Assembly (NCBI GenBank): GCA_016714785.1
Contig: JADKCC010000052.1
Coordinates: 1 to 7,151 of the forward strand
Reading direction: 5' to 3'
Length of the DNA stretch: 7,151 bases
Origin: Saprospiraceae bacterium
GTDB taxonomy: Bacteria > Bacteroidota > Bacteroidia > Chitinophagales > Saprospiraceae
Each line of letters opens with the position of its first letter. Positions within the stretch are counted from its first letter, which is position 1. The notes under the pieces are model-generated. The model had not been told where the DNA came from, searched no databases, and saw only the letters and a list, made by a program, of their open reading frames with translations. The position numbers and the translations under genes were made by a program. Of the stretch, positions 1-7,151 are shown piece after piece.

Positions 1-285
1 TGAAATGGTTTCGCAAGTCAGCAGAGCAAGGCAATAGTTCAGGACAAAATTGGCTTGGTTATAGCAATAATATGGATATGGAGTTACAAGTGACTATACA
101 AAGCGGTGAAATGGTATCTCAAATCAGCAGAGCAGGGACATGCAGATGGACAAAAGAACCCTGGGATTATGTATCAAAATGGTTATGGAGTGCAATGACT
201 ATACAGAAGCGGTGAAATGGTTTCGCAAATCAGCAGAGCAAGGCAATAGTTCAGGACAAAAGAACCTTGGGGTTATGTATGAATA
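1..285 (+). repeat. Segmental duplication within the SLR array (partner near 429-713)
   Basis: Bases 1-62 match 429-490 without a visible difference, and the match continues through about 285 and 713, including rare unit-specific words such as GHADGQ. The offset is about 428 bp, which is four repeat units (432 bp) less the indels. The first copy carries several small deletions relative to the second. This indicates a recent duplication of a block of several units, not independent drift of single units. Confidence 0.8.
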
Positions 286-1010
286 TGGATATGGAGTAAC
301 AAAAGACAATAATGAAGCAGTAAAATGGTATCGCAAGGCTGCAGAGCAGGGAGATGCTTCAGGACAATTTAATCTTGGGTGGATGTATAGAAAAGGTTAT
401 GGAGTAACACAAGACGACGCTGAAGCGGTGAAATGGTTTCGCAAGTCAGCAGAGCAAGGCAATAGTTCAGGACAAAATTGGCTTGGTTATATGTACCAAT
501 ATGGAGGTGGAGTTACAAGTGACTATACAGAGGCGGTGAAATGGTATCTCAAATCAGCAGAGCAGGGACATGCAGATGGACAAAGAACCTTTGGGATTAT
601 GTATCAAAATGGTTATGGAGTAACAAGTGACTATACAGAAGCGGTGAAATGGTTTCGCAAATCAGCAGAGCAAGGCAATAGTTCAGGACAAAAAAAACAA
701 CCTTGAGGTTATGTATCATTATGGTTATGGAGTAACAAGTGACTATACAGAAGCTGTGAAATGGTATCGTAAGTCAGCGGAGCAGTGCAATGCTTCAGGA
801 CAAAATTCTCTAGGATATATGTATGATAATGGTTATGGTGTAACAAAAGACTTCACAGAGAGCAGTGAAATGGTATCGTAAGCTGCAGAGCAGAAATGCT
901 CAGGACAATACAATCTAGCAATGATGCATGAAAAAGGTACCGGAGTTTCAAAAGATATTACTGAGGCTGTGAAATGGTATCGTAAGTCAGCGGAGCAGGG
1001 AGATGAAGAT
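1..1010 (+). repeat. 108-bp tandem coding repeat (SLR array 1, ten units)
   Basis: The DNA repeats with a period of about 108 bp, each unit encoding one 36-residue SLR. Small indels make some spacings 104-112 bp. Units vary most at the residues after AEQGN and in the LGxMYxxG segment, and least in the EAVKWYRKSAEQG core. Confidence 0.9.
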
Positions 1011-1049
1011 GCAAAAGCTAAATTGAAAGCTCTTGGGTATGATAAATAA
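1..1049 (+). CDS. C-terminal Sel1-like repeat (SLR) array of a protein starting upstream; frameshifted
   Basis: Seen: ten SLR units of 36 residues, with the core form EAVKWYRKSAEQGNxxGQ then LGxMYxxGYGV. The Lys-Trp codons begin near 3, 109, 215, 323, 431, 539, 647, 759, 868 and 972. The C-terminus GDEDAKAKLKALGYDK ends at TAA 1047-1049. There is no start codon, so the gene begins before the window. The frame changes near 62-70, 101, 192, 690-700, 860 and 885-900; the longest clean stretch is 194-690. Known: SLRs are TPR-like alpha-helical repeats that form superhelical scaffolds for protein-protein contacts. Inferred: the end is almost the same as that of the caspase-SLR gene ending at 2791 (GNEDAKVKLKSLGY), so this is probably the tail of a tandem paralogue whose protease domain lies upstream. 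A stand-alone SLR protein is also possible. The next gene starts 18 bp downstream, consistent with an operon. Confidence 0.85.
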
Positions 1050-1067
1050 AAATAAAGAGAAGCAAAA

Positions 1068-2791
1068 ATGAATATACTTTATAAGATTGTAACGGTTGTA
1101 GCTATACTGCTTAGCAGTCATTACATGATTGCTCAGGATAGGGGTTTAACCAATCAGGCCATCCGCACGCTATCCGCATCAAGTGAGCAAGTGGCCTTGG
1201 TTATAGGCAATAGCTCCTATACAAAATCACCACTAAAAAATGCCGTCAATGATGCTAATCTTATGACGTCAACCTTACAGAATTTAGGTTTTGACGTGAT
1301 GAAATATACCAACTTAAGTCAAAAGGACATGAAAAGAGCCTTTACATCATTTGGCGATAAGCTCAAGCCCCATAGTGTGGCATTGGTATTTTATGCGGTC
1401 ACGGTCTAGAAGTTAATAAGAACAACTACATGATCCCTGTGGATGCCGTCATCGAAAAAGAAGCAGACGTAAAATAGAAGGGGTAGCCATTGATGACCTA
1501 TTTGAACAGATGCAGCTCGGTGGTAGTACAAAGAATATGCTCATACTAGATGCCTGCCGGGACAATCCATTTTTGGCTCAACGTAGTGGTGGCTCTCGCA
1601 CAATAGGAAAGCTAAGTGCGACTTTTGATATAAAAATAATCTATGCTACCACGCCAGGTAATACTGCTAGTGATGGCTATGGCAATAACGGTACATTCAC
1701 CAAGGCCTTAGTAGAACAACTCAACATCCCAAATCAAGAACTAGTAGATGTACTAATCAACACTAGCGAAGCAGTCAAAAAGGTAAGCAACGGATCACAA
1801 AAGCCATACGAAGAAGGTACTAATTTTAGATTTGTATTTAACCAAAAAGAAGTAAAAAAGGAGACTACTGCTATCTTAGACAGCGACGGAGATGGCGTAG
1901 TGGATAGACTAGACAAATGCCCAAGAGAATATGGTGATATTAAAAATGAAGGATGTCCCATATCATCTATTACAAAAGTAGATGCTAATTTAGCTATCGA
2001 GTGGAATAATAAAGGCGAAGACTACTTACATGGTCGCAATGGTTTAGTACAAAACTACACTTGAAGCTGAGAAATGGTACCGTAAGTCAGCTGAGCAAGG
2101 AAATAGTTTTGCACAACATAACCTTGGGTATTTGTATCAACATGGTTATGGAGTGGTACAAGACCACTCAGAAGCTGAGAAATGGTATCGTAAGTCAGCA
2201 GAGCAAGGAAATAGTTTTGCACAACATAACCTTGGGTATTTGTATCAACATGGTTATGGAGTGGTACAAAACTACAAAGATGCGGTAAAATGGTATCGTA
2301 TGTCTGCAGAGCAAGGAAATAGTTTTGGCCAAAATGCTTATGGTCATTTTTATGAAAAAGGGTATTCATTGACAAAAGACTACATAGAAGCTGTGAAATG
2401 GTATCGTAAGTCAGCAGAACAAGGAAATGCTGCAGGACAATGTAACCTTGGGTATATGTATCTTTATGGGTATGGCGTGAAGCAAGACTACACCGAATCG
2501 GCAAAATGGTTTCGTAAGTCAGCAGAGCAGGACGATGCTAATGGACAATGTAGCCTTGGGTATTTGTATCAAAATGGATATGGCTTACCACAAGACTACA
2601 CAGAAGCTGTGAAATGGTATCGTAAGTCAGCAGAACAGAGCAATGCTACAGGACAGTTTAACCTTGGGAATATGTATCAAAATGGTAAAGGCTTGCCAAA
2701 AGACTATGCAGAAGCTCTGAAATGGTACAGAAAAGCAGCGGAGCAAGGTAATGAAGATGCAAAAGTTAAATTGAAGTCACTTGGTTATTAA
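1068..2791 (+). CDS. Secreted caspase-like (peptidase C14) protease with TSP3 motif and Sel1-like repeats; three frameshifts
   Basis: Seen: the ATG at 1068 is followed by a signal peptide with core TVVAILLSS and a likely cleavage after MIAQ. The caspase-fold domain has ALVIGNSSY, NDANLM, FYAGHG (catalytic His about residue 112, codon 1400-1402) and LDACRD (catalytic Cys about 164, codon 1555-1557), then YATTPG and NGTFTKAL. A TSP3-type calcium motif, DSDGDGVVDRLDKCP, begins at 1879, and seven SLR units run from about 2060 to the stop at 2789-2791. The frame changes near 1397 (GGG read as GG), 1474 (A run) and 2061 (extra T); bridging them gives about 574 aa. Known: C14 proteases use a His-Cys dyad; prokaryotic members usually cut after basic residues, and calcium dependence is common. 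Inferred: a secreted, perhaps calcium-responsive protease with the SLRs as a docking scaffold. It lies 18 bp after the previous gene and 20 bp before the next. Confidence 0.88.
2061..2780 (+). repeat. 108-bp tandem coding repeat (SLR array 2, seven units)
   Basis: The Lys-Trp core recurs at 2072, 2180, 2288, 2396, 2504, 2612 and 2720, exactly 108 bp apart with no indel within the array. Bases 2063-2161 and 2171-2269 differ at only two third-codon positions in 99 bp, so the first two units come from a recent duplication. The later units have diverged more. Confidence 0.92.
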
Positions 2792-2811
2792 ATAAAATAA
2801 TAGTACAAAAA

Positions 2812-3836
2812 ATGAATGCAATTTATAAATTCATAACGGTTGTAGCAATACTGCTTAGTAGTCACTATATGATTGCTCAAGATAGAGGGCTTATCAATGG
2901 AAATATTGGACAAACTCTTGGCTCAAACACCACTGAAAAAAGACTTGCCCTTTGCATCGGCAATGATAGGTATCTTCATCTGAACAGTCTAGGAGGACAA
3001 CCTATCAATGATGCTAATGATATGACCACACAATTAAGAGAATTAGGGTTTGATGTCATGCCCGTACTTACCAATGCATCAAAAAATCAAATTCAGAGTA
3101 CATTAAGATCTTTTGCGGAGAAATTAAAAAACTATGATGTAGGTTTATTTTTTTATGCTGGACATGGAGCATCAGCAGATGGAAATAATTTTATCCTATC
3201 CAAAGACATACCCGCTCAGCCTTTCAAGGCAGATGTAAAAGAATATGGTATATCAGATCAATATATCATGGATCTGATGAATGAGAGTGGCGATGCCAAT
3301 AAAACACATATACTTATCTATGATGCATGTCGCAGTGTCGTCAGAGGTGAAGGCAATGGACAAGTATGGGTTCAGCCTTCTACTATACCCAATAGCTTTT
3401 TACTTGTTTTGCAGCATCAATAGATCAGAAAGCTTCCAACTCTAATGGAGGCCGTAATGGGATATTTACTAAAAACCTGCTTAAACATATGAACACCCCA
3501 GGCTTAAAAATAGAAGATGTGATGAAGAGAGTGAGGATAGATGTATTGAAGTATGGTGGTCAAGAACCTGAGGAAAGATCAAAACTGAATAGGGATTTTT
3601 ATTTTAATCAAAAAGCCCAAGTACTAGTTAATAAACCTTTTGAAAATGAAGAATTTATAAAGAATTCATTGAGTCTTATTTCAGATTTACTTGGCGAGCA
3701 AAATTTAGATGAAATATTTAGTATTTCCTTTACTGATCAAGAAACAAATGATTTTTTAAAGAAATTAAAAAGGAAGAAAGAAGATGCTTATTTTGCTCAT
3801 AATAAGGATGTTAAACCTATTGATTTTGGATGGTAA
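2812..3836 (+). CDS. Secreted caspase-like (peptidase C14) protease, second paralogue; one frameshift
   Basis: Seen: the ATG at 2812 is followed by a signal peptide almost identical to that of the upstream gene (TVVAILLSSHYMIAQDRGL). The caspase fold follows with LALCIGNDRY, INDANDM, FFYAGHG (His about 118) and IYDACRS (Cys about 173). The frame then changes in a T run near 3397-3401, and the domain resumes downstream as CFAASIDQKASNSNGGRNG, IFTKNLL, RVRIDV and NRDFYFNQ. The stop is at 3834-3836; bridging the break gives about 341 aa. Known: the GHG and DAC motifs hold the dyad of clan CD proteases. Odd: there is no TSP3 motif or SLR array, the stretch after the Cys differs from the first paralogue, and the tail after QKAQVLV is AT-rich and unrecognised. 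The same frame stays open beyond the stop, so the original protein may have been longer. Inferred: a duplicate that has diverged in substrate or partner. Confidence 0.87.
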
Positions 3837-4547
3837 TTGTCAACTTTCCAAAATAATTTTGAAATTTCATCTGATGTTTTAAAATATCATTCTTGTTTGA
3901 TTGAAGCAATTTACAATCTACTTTGATTGATGATAAACAATTTTACATTGATAGTTTACCATATATGAATACTAAACAAATTGATAAACTTAAAACAATT
4001 CTAACTAAGGAAACGACAAGACTCGGAGATTTGCATTATAATAGAGAGGTTAAAGAATTAAAATCAATATTTTTGAATACAAAGGATTACGATAAATTAG
4101 CCATCATTAATGAGGAACTTGAGGACTTTACAAACGCTGGATTTGGAATTGTCACTTTGTAATAATATCTAAATCTCAAACCTACTCAAAAAGAGATATC
4201 AGAAATATTCAGCTGCACGAATGAATTACGCATCAAGTTATTTGTTTTTAAACGACTATAGGCAACCAGATAAAGAATATGATATTTTCTTTTCTAAACT
4301 AACAAATAACGAACACATTAAATTAACTGATGCTTTAAAAAAGACGATTTCAAAATTTTTTTAGAATTAAGATCATTTGAGGAAAGAATATCTTCTACCA
4401 TACTTTATTTTGAAAATTGAAAAATATTTATTAACTAAAAATAATAATAAGGATAATTATGAAAAAATGTATAATAAAGTCATTGATTATTATTCTTCAA
4501 TTGAAATGAACGATCTAAAATTAATGACAAATAATTTAAAAATTTAA
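3837..4547 (+). pseudogene. AT-rich broken coding sequence of unknown function
   Basis: I do not recognise this. It has no clean long reading frame, but pieces in successive frames look coding. Frame 3 runs 3837-3923 (FQNNFEISSDVLKYH). Frame 2 runs about 3917-4162 (FYIDSLPYMNTKQIDKL, LNTKDYDKLAIINEELEDF). Frame 3 runs 4173-4342 (NYASSYLFLNDYRQPDKEYD). Frame 2 runs 4343-4417 (DDFKIFLELRSFEERISS). Frame 3 runs 4416-4547 (YEKMYNKVIDYYSSIEMND, TAA at 4545). The pieces are rich in Lys, Asn, Leu and Ile and look helical. A TTG at 3923 could start a 79-aa protein, but there is no ATG or ribosome binding site to support it. Because frame 3 continues directly from the caspase gene across the TAA at 3834, this may be its former C-terminal region; a separate decayed gene is the alternative. 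Confidence 0.5.
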
Positions 4548-4635
4548 AAAACAAGCTTAGTAAATCAAATATATTGAGTATAGAATAATCTCCACATTTA
4601 AAATTCAAAAATTAATTAATTAAACCAACAGAAAA
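4548..4635 (+). other. Intergenic spacer before the C1A protease gene
   Basis: These 88 bp are A/T-rich and hold no coding frame that I can support. It is the longest clear gap between genes in the window and so the most likely place for a promoter of the protease-sigma unit. A TTG lies at 4574-4576, but I find no good match to the Bacteroidota -7 element TAnnTTTG. I see no convincing terminator hairpin; the AATTAATTAATT tract near 4610 is merely a short A/T palindrome. Confidence 0.4.
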
Positions 4636-6151
4636 ATGATGAAAAATTTAGTATTAGTATGTATCGTTTTGTTCTCTATAATTACCAATAATTATGGACA
4701 AAAAAAAGGAATGGGATTGGATATGAGTCCACAATCAATTTATGGAATAGCTAGGAAAGCTACTACAAGAGGATTAGTTAATAAAGCTCCTAAAGCATCA
4801 TCAATAAAGATGTACGCACCAATACCTGGTGATCAAGGTACATCATCTACTTGTGTAGCCTGGGCTACTGGGTATGCAGCTAGAACCATTCTATGGGCAA
4901 AAAAAAATAATATCACTGATAAAGCAGAAATAGCAAGACAAGCATTTTCCCCAGGTTATTTGTATAGAAGTATCAATTCAGACCCAACTTGTGCGTCAGG
5001 GTGTCATTTACGTCCTGCTGGAGAGCATTTGCAAAACTACGGATGTGCCACTAAAGAAGTGGTGCCAGAGTCATCACATATCTATGTCAGTCAAGATATG
5101 AATGATGAGGCAGATGATTATAAGGTATCATCTTTTCAACTTTTATTTGACTTAACTGATGACGATACTCCTAAGAAAATACAAGCTATGAAGGATGTTG
5201 TAAGTGGCGGTAAACCAGTAGTTATCGGTTCTGTAATAAATATGGATTTCGTGCTGTTTAGAGGCACATTGTATACCCCCACTGAACCCATTACACAGAG
5301 TATCGGCGGTCATGCTATGACGATAGTTGGCTATGATGACAATAAATTTGGTGGTGCTTTTGAAGTTATCAACTCATGGGGAACTGCTTGGGGAAATGAA
5401 GGATTTTTCTGGATGAAGTATGACGATTTAGCCAATAGAACAGGTTTCGCAATGGAGCTGATAGATGATATAGAGCCTACACCAAAAGATATAGTCATTA
5501 CACCAGATACCAAAGACTATGACTTTAGTGCGGATTAAGTTACAAGAGCTCAATGGTGATAAAATACCTACATCTATTCAATTGATAGAAAAGGGAAAAT
5601 TGGCACCAACAAGAGGACTAGTTAATAAAACTGCTTCTAATGTCTATAAACCTGTAAAAGATGTTACTTTCGGTGAATTCTTAGCTTATAAGTCTACTAA
5701 ATCATACACTGAAGGCGATATGTTTAGAGTCCATTTACTTGCTGATCAGCCTGTTTTTGCGTACGTTATTAATCTAGATTCAAGAAATATAGGGACAACA
5801 TTATTTCCTTCTAATGATGAAAACGGAAATCCGATGTCAGCTGCGATGAGCATTGCAGGGGATGAAATCCTTCTACAGTCGGTAAGTGGTCAAGCAATAG
5901 CTTTCGATGAGAACAAAGGATTAGAATACCTTTGTGTATTACTATCTAAAGAAGAATTAGATATTGAACAAGTAACACATTCTATTCAATCTGCTTCAGG
6001 TACATTTTTCCAAGGTTAAATATAGTTTTGGGTGATATAATTTGGTGAAAAAAGATTATTTAAGATACTACAATCAAGAACAAAAGTAGAAATAAAGAGT
6101 GGAGGTAGTGGTTCTATAGTTCCAATAGTTATTGAAATAAATCATATATAA
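4636..6151 (+). CDS. Secreted papain-like (C1A) cysteine protease with DUF4384-like C-terminal domain; frameshifted
   Basis: Seen: ATGATG at 4636 is followed by a signal peptide (core LVLVCIVLFSI, ending near NNYGQ). The papain-fold domain has GDQGTSSTCVAWA (oxyanion Gln 67, nucleophile Cys 73), GGHAMTIVGYDD (His 226) and INSWGTAWGNEGFFWMKY (Asn 246), so all catalytic residues are present. Cys 119, 123 and 137 may form a disulfide. An extra A near 5525 shifts the frame; the protein resumes as VRIKLQELNGDKIP. A DUF4384-like domain at about 356-442 follows (YTEGDMFRVHL, FAYVINLDS, TLFPSND, GLEYLCVLLS). A stop at 6017-6019 is probably artefactual: a shift near 6013 gives RLNIVLGDII, and a second near 6041 gives FGEKRLFKILQSRTKVEI, ending at TAA 6149-6151, about 504 aa in all. 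Known: DUF4384 often accompanies secreted or caspase-type proteases. Inferred: periplasmic or surface proteolysis. The sigma gene starts 16 bp later. Confidence 0.87.
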
Positions 6152-6167
6152 TTATATAAATATTTCC

Positions 6168-6694
6168 ATGTTTAGTAATAAAGAACTTTTATCTGGGGAT
6201 GTAGAAATATGGCAAAAATTTGATCATAAAATTTTCCATATGACAAAGATTGTGTCGTATCGTAAAGGTGTATTTAACAGAAATATAGTTGAAGACATAT
6301 TTAGTCAAGCTAGAGAAAGATTTTGGATAAAATTAATAAAAAATGAAGTAGAAGAGGGCAAATCACTTGCCCTCTTTAAAAAGATTGTAGAGAGTAAACT
6401 TTCTAATAATCGTCGAAAGATTAAGTTTGGCTCAATAGATGGAATGGAACAACTACGTAGTGGTTTTTTTGATACCAATAAGATTGACCTATACAAATCC
6501 ATATTGGAATGCATATCTCAGTTTAATGAAAAGACAGCAAAGGTATTTTATTATAAATTTTTGGAAGATATGGATTATAAGATAATAGGAGAAAAGCTGG
6601 TCTGAGTTGTGACGGTATAAGGCAAATAATGAGCAGTAATATTAAGACTTTAAGATTTTGTTTAACCAATAAAGGATTTAGCGATGGAAAATGA
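6168..6694 (+). CDS. ECF-type sigma-70 family RNA polymerase sigma factor; one frameshift
   Basis: Seen: the ATG at 6168 opens a protein whose N-terminal half resembles sigma region 2 (VEDIFSQARERFWIKLI, then SLALFKKIVESKLSNNRRK). The C-terminal half resembles region 4, with a helix-turn-helix (FNEKTAKVFYYKFLEDMDYK, then IIGEKLGLSCDGIRQIM). The frame breaks near 6597-6599, where CTTGGT appears to have lost a T; without the repair, translation would stop at 6605 and lose the recognition helix. Bridged, the protein is 175 aa, a usual ECF length, ending at TGA 6692-6694. Known: such sigma factors direct RNA polymerase to a small regulon and are usually held by a membrane anti-sigma factor encoded next door. 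The downstream gene overlaps by 11 bp, which suggests translational coupling. I cannot assign an ECF group. Inferred: it may control the protease genes upstream. Confidence 0.8.
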
Positions 6695-7151
6695 TGATAT
6701 CTTTGAATTGTATGAACAAGTGATTAAAGATGATTTGACGCCTTTAGAGTTGGATGATGTATTGAAGTCACTTAACAGCCAAGAGAAGCAGCATCTATTG
6801 GAATTGATAGATATAAGAAATGCGATGCAAGTCGAATCATTGCTTAGCAAGTTCCCTGCTATCAATGAAAATGTTTATTCAACTCCCTTGATTTCTTTGA
6901 AAACAATTTCTCTTGCTGCAGCATTTACGGGCTTTGTAATATTTACTTTTTTGCTATCTCCAAAGAAAGAAAATACGGCGATAGCCGATTCTAAAAGTAA
7001 AGGACAAAATAAAAACATTGAGAATATAGAAAAATTGAATGAATCCGAAATGGATTTTAAAAAGGATTCTGTAATTATCTTGGCAGATTCTTATAAAAAA
7101 GAAATTGTACCAAAAAAAAGTGAGCATAAAGCGGAAGTTAAAAAAAAATCT
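6684..7151 (+). CDS. Putative anti-sigma-like single-pass membrane protein, 3' end beyond the window
   Basis: Seen: the ATG at 6684 lies within the end of the sigma gene and opens a frame that stays uninterrupted for 156 codons to the window edge. Residues 1-70 are acidic and predicted cytoplasmic (IFELYEQVIKDDLTPLEL, then LNSQEKQHLLELIDIRNAM). A single hydrophobic helix follows at about 74-92 (ISLAAAFTGFVIFTFLLS). After it comes a very Lys- and Asn-rich stretch (KSKGQNKNIENIEKLNES, KKEIVPKKSEHKAEVKKKS). Known: Bacteroidota ECF sigma genes are typically followed by an anti-sigma with this layout: cytoplasmic sigma-binding part, one membrane segment, periplasmic sensor part. Inferred: this is that partner, based on position and topology only; I see no zinc-binding HxxxCxxC motif. 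The periplasmic part may be a substrate for the secreted proteases, but nothing in the sequence shows this. Confidence 0.7.
   Translation, partial: MENDDIFELYEQVIKDDLTPLELDDVLKSLNSQEKQHLLELIDIRNAMQVESLLSKFPAINENVYSTPLISLKTISLAAAFTGFVIFTFLLSPKKENTAIADSKSKGQNKNIENIEKLNESEMDFKKDSVIILADSYKKEIVPKKSEHKAEVKKKS

Noticed and set aside
140..193. An ATG near 140 as the start of a separate SLR protein
   Set aside because: The first 18 codons from it read an out-of-frame version of the same repeat; the true SLR frame resumes only at about 194, so this start is created by an indel.
1..1010. Regular repeats that could suggest a CRISPR array or a non-coding satellite
   Set aside because: The 108-bp period is a multiple of three, variation keeps the amino-acid pattern, and there are no short identical repeats with unrelated spacers.
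1397..2064. Programmed ribosomal frameshifting in the caspase genes
   Set aside because: The shifts occur in both directions, at different sites in different genes, without a shared slippery heptamer or downstream structure that I can see. Errors or decay explain them better.
2061..2288. A 75-codon plus-strand open frame inside the second SLR array
   Set aside because: It is an out-of-frame reading of the first repeat units and has no independent support.
2055..2504. A 149-codon open frame on the minus strand
   Set aside because: It lies exactly opposite the SLR array and has the same 36-residue period, so it is a shadow of the repeat. Other minus-strand frames at 1734-1961, 5331-5513, 6305-6514 and 6662-6865 are likewise opposite real genes and lack family features.
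4600..4625. The AATTAATTAATT tract as a terminator or operator
   Set aside because: It is a short A/T-only palindrome with no GC stem and no T tract after it, and such words are expected by chance in sequence this AT-rich.

Overview
The window looks like a piece of an AT-rich Bacteroidota genome, probably of the Saprospiria or a related group. This rests on the mix of families rather than on a marker gene: secreted caspase-fold (peptidase C14) proteins, a thrombospondin type 3 calcium repeat, Sel1-like repeat (SLR) arrays, a papain-fold protease with a DUF4384-like domain, and an ECF-type sigma factor followed by a single-pass membrane protein. Intergenic gaps are short, A/T-rich and lack strong Shine-Dalgarno sequences. 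All recognised genes lie on the plus strand.

Layout: (1) 1-1049, the C-terminal SLR array of a protein that begins upstream; (2) 1068-2791, a secreted caspase-like protease with a TSP3 calcium motif and seven SLR units; (3) 2812-3836, a second secreted caspase-like protease without SLRs; (4) 3837-4547, a very AT-rich stretch that is probably broken coding sequence of unknown function and may be the lost C-terminal part of gene 3; (5) 4636-6151, a secreted papain-like (C1A) cysteine protease with a DUF4384-like C-terminal domain; (6) 6168-6694, an ECF-type sigma factor; (7) 6684-7151 and beyond, a membrane protein in the anti-sigma position that runs off the window.

Nearly every gene is broken by one or more small insertions or deletions, about twenty in 7.1 kb. 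On both sides of each break the protein family continues in the new frame, and catalytic motifs stay intact. I therefore read the genes as intact ancestors seen through sequence errors or very recent decay, and give spans that bridge the breaks. Proteins conceptually repaired this way are about 574 aa (caspase-TSP3-SLR), about 341 aa (caspase), about 504 aa (C1A-DUF4384) and 175 aa (sigma).

How they may work together: gaps of 16-20 bp between several genes, and an 11-bp overlap between the sigma gene and its partner, suggest two transcription units, one ending in the AT-rich region and one from 4636 onward. The proteases all carry signal peptides, so they should act in the periplasm, at the outer membrane or outside the cell. 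The membrane protein would span from the sigma factor in the cytoplasm to that compartment. A sigma/anti-sigma pair controlling, or controlled by, two unrelated classes of secreted cysteine protease is the most interesting hypothesis here, but it is inferred from gene order alone.
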